Below, piece after piece: positions 1 through 9,460 of a DNA stretch of 12,910 nucleotides (positions are counted from its first letter, which is position 1; each line of letters begins with the position of its first letter). The notes beneath the pieces are model-generated. The model was not told the DNA's origin. It saw nothing but the letters and a program-made list of their open reading frames with translations, and searched no databases. This stretch comes from Streptosporangiaceae bacterium (GTDB lineage: Bacteria > Actinomycetota > Actinomycetes > Streptosporangiales > Streptosporangiaceae). The stretch spans positions 1 through 12,910 of the forward strand of contig JASHSZ010000753.1 in assembly GCA_030040815.1 (NCBI GenBank), read 5' to 3'. The position numbers and the translations under genes were made by a program.

Positions 1-1033
1 TCCGGCGAAGCGCGCCCATCAGGTTCATGGATCCGTCCGCCACCGTGGACGGGCCGAGCAGGATCTGCTCGAGCGTGCCGACGGTGCCCACCCGCAGCCG
101 GGTGCCGCGCGGCAGGTCCGGGTGATGCGCCTCGCTGCCCCAGTGGTAGCCGCGGCCCGGTGCCTGGGCCGCGCGCGCGAACGGCGACCCGGCCATCACC
201 GCATCCGCCCCGAGCGCCAGCGCCTTGGCGATGTCGCCGCTGCGGGTCATGCCGCCGTCCGCAATGACGTGGACGTACCGGCCACCAGATTCGTCGAGGT
301 AGTCCCGGCGCGCGGCTGCGACGTCCGCGATGGCCGTCGCCATCGGCACCGCGACGCCCAGTACCGCCGCGGTCGTATGCCCCGACCCGCCACCGAATCC
401 GGCCAGCACGCCGGCCGCGCCGGTGCGCATCAGGTGCAGCGCCGCCGTGTAGGTGGCGCAGCCGCCGACGACGACAGGAACGTCAAGCTCGTAGATGAAC
501 TGCTTGAGGTTGAGCGGCTCGGCCCGGCCGGAGACGTGTTCCGCCGACACGGTGGTGCCGCGGATCACGAAGATATCCACGCCAGCGTCGATGACCGGCT
601 TGTAGTAACGCACCGTGCGCTGCGGCGAGAGCCGGGCCGCGGTCGTGATGCCGGCGGCGCGGATCTCCTCGATCCGCTGGCCGATGAGCTCATCCTTGAT
701 CGGCTCGGCGTAGATCTGCTGCAGCCGCCGGGTCGCCGCCTCATCGTCGAGCTCCGCCACCTCTGCCAGCAGCGGTTCCGGGTCGTCGAACCGCGTCCAC
801 AGACCTTCCAGGTCCAGCGCGGCAAGGCCGCCCAGCCGGCCGATCGCGATCGCGGTCGCCGGCGACACCACGCTGTCCATGGGGGCCACGACGAGGGGCA
901 GCTCGAACCGGTAGGCGTCGATCTGCCAGGCGATCGAGACCTCTTCCGGATGCCGCGTCCGACGGGAGGGAACGATGCCGATCTCGTCGAGCGCGTACGC
1001 GCGCCGCCCGCTCTTCCCGCGCCCGATTTCCAT
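1..1033 (-). CDS. guaB3: GuaB3 family IMP dehydrogenase-related protein (3' end cut by window edge)
   Basis: 344 residues are visible from an ATG at 1033. The left edge cuts the gene just after the segment NLMGALRR, so roughly 30 C-terminal residues should be missing, judging by remembered actinobacterial homologues. The protein has the IMPDH/GMP-reductase barrel: IGRGK near the N-terminus, LHLMRTGAAGVLAGFGGG (199-216), ADGGMTRSGDIAKA (258-271) and GADAVMAGSPFA (275-286). It lacks the two CBS domains present in the neighbouring GuaB. The loop that in IMP dehydrogenase reads GSICTT is GSGHTT here (216-221), with His219 where the catalytic Cys would be. It therefore should not be called a classical IMP dehydrogenase. 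Cyanobacterial GuaB3 has been reported to act as a GMP reductase; the role in actinobacteria is less clear. It lies 96 bases downstream of guaB on the same strand, so purine-linked cotranscription is plausible. A GGGTGA sequence precedes the ATG by 5 bases. Confidence 0.93.
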   Translation of the reverse strand, partial: MEIGRGKSGRRAYALDEIGIVPSRRTRHPEEVSIAWQIDAYRFELPLVVAPMDSVVSPATAIAIGRLGGLAALDLEGLWTRFDDPEPLLAEVAELDDEAATRRLQQIYAEPIKDELIGQRIEEIRAAGITTAARLSPQRTVRYYKPVIDAGVDIFVIRGTTVSAEHVSGRAEPLNLKQFIYELDVPVVVGGCATYTAALHLMRTGAAGVLAGFGGGSGHTTAAVLGVAVPMATAIADVAAARRDYLDESGGRYVHVIADGGMTRSGDIAKALALGADAVMAGSPFARAAQAPGRGYHWGSEAHHPDLPRGTRLRVGTVGTLEQILLGPSTVADGSMNLMGALRR

Positions 1034-1129
1034 CACGCTCACCCTGCTCTCCCGCCCCTACGCGGCCTGCAGCCGCGCCGCCCGCGCATGCGAGTGCGCG
1101 ACGCGCGCGCCCGGACCGGCGCGGCCGGC

Positions 1130-2659
<1,530 letters not shown>

Positions 2660-2772
2660 GTGACCGGCCGCGCCGTGATGGGCATCGCCGCCCAACCGGG
2701 CGCGCCGCACTTGCCCGCTACCTCGGCTCGTCACTATGAGGGATTTATCGTCTATATACGAATCATCATTGG

Positions 2773-3366
2773 CTACGCGGTCTCGGCCAGCGACTCCTCT
2801 GCCACGAGGGCGCGCAGGCGGGCGAGCGCGCGGTGCTGCGCAACCCGAACTGCACCTGGTGACATGCCAAGCTGCTGGCCCGTCTCCTCAGCAGACAGGC
2901 CGAACAGCACGCGCAGGGCGAGCAGTTCGCGCTGCTGGCTGGGGAGCCGGGCCAGCAGCGCGCGCACCCACTCAGCCTCAAGGTAGGCCAGCGCCATCTC
3001 TTCGGGACCCGGCCTGTCGTCCGGGCCGTCGGGCACGTCGGCGGTTGGCAGAGCCTGCCGTGCGGCGCTCCGCATGGCGTCCGCCACCTTGTGTGACGCG
3101 ATCCCGAATACGAACGAGACAAATGGCCGGCCCATGTCCTGGTACCGCGGGAGCGCAGAAAGGACTGCTATGCACACTTCCTGGGCTACATCGTCGGCCG
3201 CGTAGTAATGACCGGAAATGCTGTCCATCCTGGCTCGGCAATAGCGGACCACTATTGGCCTGATATGTCGCAGTAATGTCTCTATTGCAGCAGGCTGACC
3301 ATGCCGCGCAAGGTCTGCCAGCGCTCCGATGTAGCCAGGCCCGGCCCCGGCTGACGTCGAGTCCAC
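2773..3366 (-). CDS. sigD: ECF-type RNA polymerase sigma factor, SigD/ShbA-like
   Basis: A two-domain sigma-70 factor that directs RNA polymerase to its own promoter set. Counted from the GTG at 3366 it has 198 residues: sigma-2 with [12 protein letters not shown] (35-46), DDVAQEV (58-64) and [15 protein letters not shown] (85-99), then sigma-4 with [17 protein letters not shown] (147-163) and the helix-turn-helix [14 protein letters not shown] (171-184). The segments [19 protein letters not shown] and GLSAEET...[11 protein letters not shown] closely resemble M. tuberculosis SigD (Rv3414c), and the position beside guaB agrees. In Streptomyces the equivalent gene is shbA, which drives hrdB. 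The start is uncertain: the frame stays open to a TTG at 3426 (217 residues), but the only purine-rich run there, GAGGA, abuts the TTG, whereas GGGGGA lies 4 bases before the GTG at 3366. The 5' half carries codons rare in the neighbours (TTA at 3274-3276, several ATA). No anti-sigma gene follows. Confidence 0.9.
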   Translation of the reverse strand: MDSTSAGAGPGYIGALADLARHGQPAAIETLLRHIRPIVVRYCRARMDSISGHYYAADDVAQEVCIAVLSALPRYQDMGRPFVSFVFGIASHKVADAMRSAARQALPTADVPDGPDDRPGPEEMALAYLEAEWVRALLARLPSQQRELLALRVLFGLSAEETGQQLGMSPGAVRVAQHRALARLRALVAEESLAETA

Positions 3367-3426
3367 CCGATCCCCCAGATTCGGTAGCGGTGACAAGTCC
3401 GTCCGGACGAGATCGTGATTCCCCAA

Positions 3427-3701
3427 TCCTCGGGTAAAGCCAACATCAAAAATAACAACGGAAAGGTCACAATGAGGAGTCCTGCTGACACACAGGTAAA
3501 GTGATAACCATGCGTAGTCAGATCTCTACTCTAAGTAATTACCTGGGAAATTAAAATCCGGCCGTAGAATGTGATAAACCACTGTGGGCCTAATTTCGGA
3601 AGAGATATTACAAGATAAGTGATGTCAGGATCCGCGCCCGAGGCCCGCTGAATCTTGCCAGCTCGCAATCAGGCGCAGGCGGATCCCGCGCCAGCAACGA
3701 A
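3427..3701. other. A+T-rich intergenic region upstream of the sigma gene
   Basis: No credible gene is present here. In 3431-3630 I count 83 G+C of 200 bases (about 42 %), against about 70 % in neighbouring genes. The minus strand should carry the sigma-gene promoter and leader, but no minus-35/minus-10 pair can be defended. Two near-identical direct repeats occur on the plus strand, GTGATAACC at 3501-3509 and GTGATAAACC at 3571-3580, as does a short inverted repeat (TAATT 3536-3540, AATTA 3549-3553). Two tiny plus-strand frames (10 and 14 codons) are probably chance. In M. tuberculosis and Streptomyces this interval holds whiB-like and/or bldM genes; none is seen here. Confidence 0.7.
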
Positions 3702-3746
3702 GCGGCCCTGCAGCGGGCGCTGGGATGGCGCCCGCGGCAGGGCCGC
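3702..3746 (-). terminator. Strong hairpin terminator after groEL
   Basis: Arms GCGGCCCTGC (3702-3711) and GCAGGGCCGC (3737-3746) pair perfectly. After one A/G mismatch the inner arms GCGGGCGC (3713-3720) and GCGCCCGC (3728-3735) also pair, leaving a 7-base loop. The stem of 18 pairs begins 37 bases after the groEL stop. Only a short, interrupted T run (TTCGTTG) follows on the minus strand, which is usual for actinobacterial hairpin terminators. Confidence 0.75.
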
Positions 3747-3782
3747 GAACAGCAGGAGCGGCTAGGCGCCGCGGCTGCAGTC

Positions 3783-5420
<1,638 letters not shown>

Positions 5421-5481
5421 TCAGTGTCTTTGTGTGCCGTACGGAGTGTCGGTGGTGTGCCGGTAACCCGGCCGATCACGC

Positions 5482-5549
5482 CACCGCCCCGGACCAGGTC
5501 GGGCACGCCGGAGTCTCCTCCGCGTGCCGCGAGCCGAGCCGGGGCGGTG
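5482..5549 (-). repeat. Nested inverted repeat in the groES-groEL spacer
   Basis: Outer arms CACCGCCCCGG (5482-5492) and CCGGGGCGGTG (5539-5549) are a perfect 11-base match. Inside them, GGCACGC (5502-5508) and GCGTGCC (5522-5528) form a second perfect 7-base stem. The groESL transcript could fold here between the two genes. It might act as a processing or attenuation point that alters the GroES:GroEL1 ratio; that role is inferred. Confidence 0.6.
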
Positions 5550-5604
5550 CCGGGCGGTGTGCACCAGCCCGGCGCGGGCGAGGCCCGCGCGCGAGATCCG
5601 CTCG

Positions 5605-5916
5605 CTACTTAACGATGACGGCGAGCACGTCACGGGCGGAGAGCACCAGGTACTCCTCGCCGTGGTACTTCACTTCGGTGCCGCCGTACTTGCTGTACAG
5701 CACGACATCCCCGACGCTGACGTCCATCGGGACGCGCTTGGTGCCGGCGTCGTCGAACCTGCCGGGACCGACCGCAAGGACCTCGCCCTCCTGGGGCTTC
5801 TCCTTGGCGGTGTCGGGGATAACCAGCCCGGACGCGGTGGTCTGCTCGGCCTCGAGCGGGCGCACCACAATCCGGTCTTCTAGCGGCTTCAGAACAACCT
5901 TGGTGGCGGTCGTCAC
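5605..5916 (-). CDS. groES: Co-chaperonin GroES (10 kDa)
   Basis: 103-residue GroES, the heptameric lid of the GroEL chamber. The N-terminal [12 protein letters not shown] (9-20), the mobile loop at about 22-38 ([17 protein letters not shown]), [10 protein letters not shown] (44-53) and the C-terminal [16 protein letters not shown] (86-101) are typical in sequence and length. The start codon is GTG (5914-5916), supported by GGAGG at 5924-5928 with a 7-base spacer. It is the first gene of the heat-shock operon, followed by groEL. A CIRCE operator lies about 90 bases upstream of the start, so heat-inducible repression by HrcA is expected. Confidence 0.98.
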   Translation of the reverse strand: MTTATKVVLKPLEDRIVVRPLEAEQTTASGLVIPDTAKEKPQEGEVLAVGPGRFDDAGTKRVPMDVSVGDVVLYSKYGGTEVKYHGEEYLVLSARDVLAVIVK

Positions 5917-6007
5917 GATCTGACCTCCCCCTCCGGAAAGGGCTAGCTGACTAGAGAGTCGACCATGTCGGCCTGCCGTCGCGGGAGCCAGACCAACCTT
6001 GTCGTCG

Positions 6008-6034
6008 TTAGCACTCTACCGTAGTGAGTGCCAG
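6008..6034 (-). promoter_or_regulatory. CIRCE operator (HrcA binding site) of groESL
   Basis: The plus strand reads TTAGCACTC, nine bases, then GAGTGCCAG. This is the controlling inverted repeat TTAGCACTC-N9-GAGTGCTAA with one arm perfect and the other matching 7 of 9, and with the standard 9-base spacing. On the coding strand the arms are CTGGCACTC and GAGTGCTAA, a form common in actinobacteria. A minus-10-like TAGAGT (6013-6018) overlaps the promoter-distal arm, so bound HrcA would block transcription directly. The only upstream hexamer at 17 bases is a weak TGCAGT. Confidence 0.93.
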
Positions 6035-6069
6035 CACTGCACCCTAGTCCGCCATCTCGGGCCCGTCAA

Positions 6070-6111
6070 CACCGCCCCCGCCCAGCGCCGTTTGCGCTGG
6101 CAGCGGCGGTG
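6070..6111 (-). terminator. Stem-loop terminator after tsaD
   Basis: CCAGCGC (6082-6088) pairs with GCGCTGG (6094-6100) around the loop CGTTT. Outside an internal loop, CACCGCC (6070-6076) pairs with GGCGGTG (6105-6111). The structure begins 7 bases after the tsaD stop and lies before the groES promoter, where it would insulate the heat-shock operon. No clear T run follows. Confidence 0.5.
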
Positions 6112-6118
6112 ACGCCGG

Positions 6119-7150
6119 TCAGGCCGCGACAACCTGCGTGACCGGCAGCGAGGAGTCAGCGGCGAAGTCCAGCGCCGACGCGGGCACCTCGCGGGCGACC
6201 AGCTCGGCGCCGAGCGCCGCCACCATGGCGCCGTTGTCGGTGCAGAGGCCCGGACGGGGCACCCGGAGCTGTAGTCCCGCCGCCGCGCACCGATCCGCGG
6301 CAAGCGCGCGGAGCCGTGAGTTGGCCGCCACCCCGCCGCCGATCACCAGGTGATCGACCCCGTTCGCCCGGCACGCCGCGACAGCCTTGCGGGTCAGCAC
6401 GTCTGCGACAGCCTCCTGGAAGGATGCTGCAACGTCAGCCAGCGGCACCTGTTGCCCTGCCGCCTCGCGCGCCTCCACCCATCGCGCCACGGCGGTCTTC
6501 AGTCCCGAGAACGAGAAGTCGCTGGTCCCGTCGGCGTACTTGCCCCTGGGAAAGGCGATGCTGTCCCGGTCGCCGGCTACGGCAGCACGGTCGATATGCG
6601 GCCCGCCGGGGAACGGCAGGCCGAGCACCCTGGCCACTTTGTCGAAGGCCTCACCCGCTGCGTCGTCGATGGTGGCACCGAGGGGTACTACCTCGGCTGC
6701 CAGGTCGGGCACCAGCAGCAGCGAGGAGTGGCCGCCCGACACCAGCAGCGCGATGGCCGGTGCGGGCAGCGGCCCGTGCTCCAGCTGGTCCACGGCCACG
6801 TGCGCCGCGAGGTGGTTGACGCCATACAGCGGCTTGCCCGTGGCCAGGGCGTAGGCCTTGGCCGCGCACACGCCGACCAGCAGCGCCCCCGCGAGCCCTG
6901 GCCCGGCGGTCACGGCGATCGCGTCAACGTCGGCAAGCCGGACGCCAGCCGCAGACAACGCGCGGTTCACGGTGGGCACCATGGCCTCGAGGTGAGCCCG
7001 GCTCGCCACCTCGGGCACCACGCCGCCGAACCGGGCGTGCTCGTCGACGCTTGAGGCCACCGAGTCGGCCAGCAGCTCGTGGCCGCGGACGAGACCGACG
7101 CCCGTCTCGTCGCACGATGTCTCGATGCCGAGTACCAACGGCGCCGTCAT
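6119..7150 (-). CDS. tsaD: tRNA N6-threonylcarbamoyladenosine transferase TsaD
   Basis: 343-residue Kae1/TsaD protein, the catalytic subunit that transfers the threonylcarbamoyl group to adenosine 37 of ANN-decoding tRNAs together with TsaB and TsaE. The ASKHA-fold motifs are present: [13 protein letters not shown] (8-20), the metal-binding pair His113 and His117 in [16 protein letters not shown] (137-146), [13 protein letters not shown] (162-174), [11 protein letters not shown] (271-281) and CTDNGAMVA (303-311), with Asp305 as the further metal ligand. Length is normal. The ATG at 7148-7150 overlaps the rimI stop by four bases (ATGA), and GGGGAGG at 7158-7164 is a strong ribosome site 7 bases upstream, pointing to translational coupling. 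It is the last gene of the tsaB-rimI-tsaD unit. Confidence 0.98.
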   Translation of the reverse strand: MTAPLVLGIETSCDETGVGLVRGHELLADSVASSVDEHARFGGVVPEVASRAHLEAMVPTVNRALSAAGVRLADVDAIAVTAGPGLAGALLVGVCAAKAYALATGKPLYGVNHLAAHVAVDQLEHGPLPAPAIALLVSGGHSSLLLVPDLAAEVVPLGATIDDAAGEAFDKVARVLGLPFPGGPHIDRAAVAGDRDSIAFPRGKYADGTSDFSFSGLKTAVARWVEAREAAGQQVPLADVAASFQEAVADVLTRKAVAACRANGVDHLVIGGGVAANSRLRALAADRCAAAGLQLRVPRPGLCTDNGAMVAALGAELVAREVPASALDFAADSSLPVTQVVAA

Positions 7151-7659
7151 GCGCGAGCCTCCCCGGTTGCCTCATCGTCCTGGCCGGGACCCGTGGGCGC
7201 CGGACCGGTGAGCGGGCGGCGCATCACGATCGCGTCGGCGCCCGACGGCTGGTAGTAGCCGCGCCGGATGCCCACCTCCGCGAACCCCCACCAGTGGTAG
7301 AGGCGCTGAGCGCGGTTGTTGTCAGCCCTGACTTCCAGGAACACCTCAGTGCAGCGGCGCTTGGTGGCCTCCGCGAGCAATTGCCGGAGCAGCGCGGAGC
7401 CCACACCCTGCCCCCATCGCGCGGTGTCCACCGCGATGGTCAGCACGTCCGCCTGCCCGCCGGCGGCCAGCAGCCCGGCGTAGCCGACGATCTGGTTGTC
7501 TTCCTCGGCGACCAGGTACAGCCGGCTCTCCGGCTGCTGGCCCAGCTCCCCGGCCAGCATCTGCCGGGACCACGCCTCGTCCCCGAATACCGCCAGCTCC
7601 AGAGTCAGCACCGCGTCCAGGTCAGCGGTGGTCATGGGGCGGAGCTGCATGCTCGTCAC
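7147..7659 (-). CDS. rimI: Ribosomal protein alanine N-acetyltransferase RimI
   Basis: 170-residue GNAT-family acetyltransferase, expected to acetylate the N-terminal alanine of ribosomal protein S18 and possibly other N-termini using acetyl-CoA. The fold is recognisable from [18 protein letters not shown] (4-21), IVGYAGLL (57-64), ADVLTIAV (70-77), the acetyl-CoA loop [11 protein letters not shown] (81-91) and [20 protein letters not shown] (107-126) with the conserved Tyr121. In the RxxGxG/A loop, the position normally held by Arg or Gln is Trp82. A polar tail of about 20 residues follows the domain. The start is GTG at 7659, overlapping the tsaB stop by four bases (GTGA), with GAGGG about 8 bases upstream; an ATG three codons in (7650) is the alternative. 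Confidence 0.93.
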   Translation of the reverse strand: MTSMQLRPMTTADLDAVLTLELAVFGDEAWSRQMLAGELGQQPESRLYLVAEEDNQIVGYAGLLAAGGQADVLTIAVDTARWGQGVGSALLRQLLAEATKRRCTEVFLEVRADNNRAQRLYHWWGFAEVGIRRGYYQPSGADAIVMRRPLTGPAPTGPGQDDEATGEARA

Positions 7660-8306
7660 GGCGTCACCCTCTTGGGCCGACCGGGTTCCCTGGCGTCCGG
7701 CCTGCGCAGGTACAGCGGCTCGGCCAAGCCTGGCGGCAGGCCTGCCGAGATCCGTCCCGCGGCGATGAGGGCGAGCTGCCCGGCGGCCGGATAACGCGGC
7801 GCGAGCACCCGGCAGCCCAGTTCCGGATAGAGCACGGCGCCCTCGCCCGCCACCGGAAGGTCTGTCTGCAGGTCCGCCGGCCTGCCCACGGAAGGTCCCG
7901 CCACGCGGTCGCCGTCGGCCGTGTAGCGCGCCCAGTACACCTCACGACGGCGGGCGTCGGTCACTACCAGGAAGTCGGAACTCTCGGCGCCCGCTACCGC
8001 CTGGGCGGCGATCACGTCGAGCGAGCAGATACCGTCCGTCCTGATCTGCAGCGCGCTACCGAGAACCCGCGCGGTCACGACGCCAGCGCGCAGCCCGGTG
8101 TAGGGGCCCGGCCCGGTGCCGACCGCGATGGCGGTCAGGTCACCGCGGCCAGCACCCGCCTTGCGCAGCACCTGGTCGACGAGCCCCGCCAGGACCTCGC
8201 CATGCCGGCGCGGGTCGACCACGCACAGTTCGGCGACGATCGCTGAGCCGTCGTGCACAGCCACGGTCACCGCCGGGGTCGCGGTGTCCAGCGCGAGCAG
8301 CAGCAC
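7656..8306 (-). CDS. tsaB: tRNA threonylcarbamoyladenosine biosynthesis protein TsaB
   Basis: 216-residue TsaB (YeaZ), the inactive ASKHA paralogue that pairs with TsaD and is needed for t6A formation. Seen: LALDTATPAVTVAV (4-17), the TsaB signature GTGPGPYTGLRAG (63-75), TDARRREVYWARY (116-128) and a C-terminal EPLYLRRPDA (196-205). The TsaD metal-binding histidines are absent, as expected for TsaB. The GTG at 8306 gives the family N-terminus; its ribosome site is poor, with only GGCTGG about 9 bases upstream. It overlaps rimI by four bases and starts 71 bases after the membrane-protein gene, so it may be read from the upstream operon. A basic tail GRPKRVTP ends the protein. Confidence 0.95.
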   Translation of the reverse strand: MLLLALDTATPAVTVAVHDGSAIVAELCVVDPRRHGEVLAGLVDQVLRKAGAGRGDLTAIAVGTGPGPYTGLRAGVVTARVLGSALQIRTDGICSLDVIAAQAVAGAESSDFLVVTDARRREVYWARYTADGDRVAGPSVGRPADLQTDLPVAGEGAVLYPELGCRVLAPRYPAAGQLALIAAGRISAGLPPGLAEPLYLRRPDAREPGRPKRVTP

Positions 8307-8354
8307 GATTAGCCAGCCTAATGACGGCGGGGCTGTGGTACGGACCCGCCTGTA

Positions 8355-8373
8355 CGGCAGGCCCGCGCTGCCG
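8355..8373 (-). terminator. Small hairpin between the membrane-protein gene and tsaB
   Basis: CGGCAG (8355-8360) and CTGCCG (8368-8373) are perfect complements around a 7-base loop, 4 bases after the stop of the membrane-protein gene. Six G+C-rich pairs without a T run could at most be a partial terminator; chance is a real alternative in such G+C-rich DNA. Confidence 0.25.
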
Positions 8374-8377
8374 GACG

Positions 8378-9421
8378 TCAGGCGGTCGGCTGGGTGAGCA
8401 CCTTGGCCAGCACGTCCCGCGCGGCGGCGGTCGCGCCGGCCTGCAGCGTTGCGGTCGGTGTCGAGGCGAAGCCCGGCGACTGCTGGGCCGACAGCTCCAC
8501 GGTGATCAGCACGTTGCGGTCGAGCACGACGACGGTGACAACGTTGCTGACGATGTCGCCGACGGTCTCCCGCTGGTAACCCGCGAAGGCCTGCTGGCCC
8601 AGCCCCGCAACCGGCATGATCTGGGCGGGCGACAACGGCGACTTCTTCCCCGGGTCCGTCAGCGTCTGTCTCACCAGGGCCAGGTTGTCCTTGGCGTTGG
8701 CCGACGCACTGCCGTTGCCGCTGGCAGCGGCGAACGGCTGGTAGGCCACCGTTGTCACCTCCAGCAGCCGGAAGACTGGCTTAGCGTCGACGGTGAAACT
8801 GCACTCGCTCTGCGTCGTCCCGGAGAACTGGTTCGTGGTCGTCCGCCCCGGGCCTGGCACGTACCGGTCCAGCACGGCCGCAGTCACGCTGCTGCAGGCG
8901 CTCGGCACGGATTTGAACTCACCCGGCTGCAGCGAGGTGACGTACAACTGCGGCTTAGGGCTGCTTCTGGTCGCGAGCACCGCGCTCACCGCGCCGATGA
9001 CGCAGACGACGATGGCGACGGCGCACCATCGGTAGACGCGCCGGCGCGACTTGCGGAGCCGGGTGGCCGCGGCCCGGCTCTGGCGCCGGGTCGGCGGGCG
9101 CTCGGCAACCGGCTCCGGCACTGCACCGTTGGCCCCGCCGTCACCGGCGTCCCGGCGCTGGGCCTCGGCGACGAAGCTGCCAGCGTACGGATCCGGTCGA
9201 CGCCTGTCCCCGCCGGGCCGAGCCGGACGGGCGGTCGGCCCTGCCCACGCCGGCAGGTCTGCATCGGTGTCGTCCTGGCCAAAGGCGTCACGCCGCCAGC
9301 CTGGCCGCTGCGACGCGGCCGTCCGTCCGGGCCGCCGCCCCGGCTCTGCCGCGCGGTGCCCGTGCCGGTCACCCTCGGCCCGGCGGGTCAAGCGGCCGGG
9401 GGGTGAGCCCTGCTCGGCCAC
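8378..9421 (-). CDS. Single-pass membrane protein of unknown function
   Basis: 347 residues; I do not recognise a named family. Residues 1-130 are rich in Arg, Pro, Gly, Asp and Ala and look disordered. RLRKSRRRVYR (121-131) then gives a positive stop before one hydrophobic segment (about 132-150, WCAVAIVVCVIGAVSAVLA). The C-terminal part of about 195 residues is probably outside the membrane and has only two cysteines (176 and 207), which could form a disulfide. Its pattern (SACSSVTAAVLDRY, then ECSFTV) vaguely recalls actinobacterial extracytoplasmic DUF3558-like domains; that is a guess. The GTG start is firmly placed by AGGAGG seven bases (strict spacing 6) upstream. It begins 39 bases after the tsaE stop and precedes tsaB, so it probably belongs to the same transcript, although nothing in the protein suggests a tRNA role. 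Confidence 0.85.
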   Translation of the reverse strand: MAEQGSPPGRLTRRAEGDRHGHRAAEPGRRPGRTAASQRPGWRRDAFGQDDTDADLPAWAGPTARPARPGGDRRRPDPYAGSFVAEAQRRDAGDGGANGAVPEPVAERPPTRRQSRAAATRLRKSRRRVYRWCAVAIVVCVIGAVSAVLATRSSPKPQLYVTSLQPGEFKSVPSACSSVTAAVLDRYVPGPGRTTTNQFSGTTQSECSFTVDAKPVFRLLEVTTVAYQPFAAASGNGSASANAKDNLALVRQTLTDPGKKSPLSPAQIMPVAGLGQQAFAGYQRETVGDIVSNVVTVVVLDRNVLITVELSAQQSPGFASTPTATLQAGATAAARDVLAKVLTQPTA

Positions 9422-9427
9422 GACTTG

Positions 9428-9433
9428 CCTCCT
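9428..9433 (-). promoter_or_regulatory. Perfect Shine-Dalgarno fixing the GTG start of the membrane protein
   Basis: The minus strand reads AGGAGG, then six bases, then GTG. Most genes in this window have weaker sites or overlapping starts, so this gene appears to be translated independently of tsaE. Confidence 0.8.
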
Positions 9434-9460
9434 GCTGGGATCGGCTGAGTGACCCGCAGT

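Noticed and set aside
3472..3553. Two tiny plus-strand frames in the A+T-rich gap (10 and 14 codons, both beginning Met-Arg-Ser), the first after GGAAAGG
   Set aside because: Too short to support, no downstream plus-strand gene to regulate, and no leader-peptide codon run. Probably chance.
3600..3630. CTGACA and TAATAT on the minus strand as a possible sigma-gene promoter
   Set aside because: The spacing is only about 12 bases, too short for a minus-35/minus-10 pair, and the site lies more than 200 bases from the gene.
8321..9406. 361-codon open frame on the plus strand, opposite the membrane-protein gene
   Set aside because: The minus-strand frame has a perfect Shine-Dalgarno, a membrane segment and normal domain structure. 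The plus-strand translation is Arg/Gly-rich and featureless.
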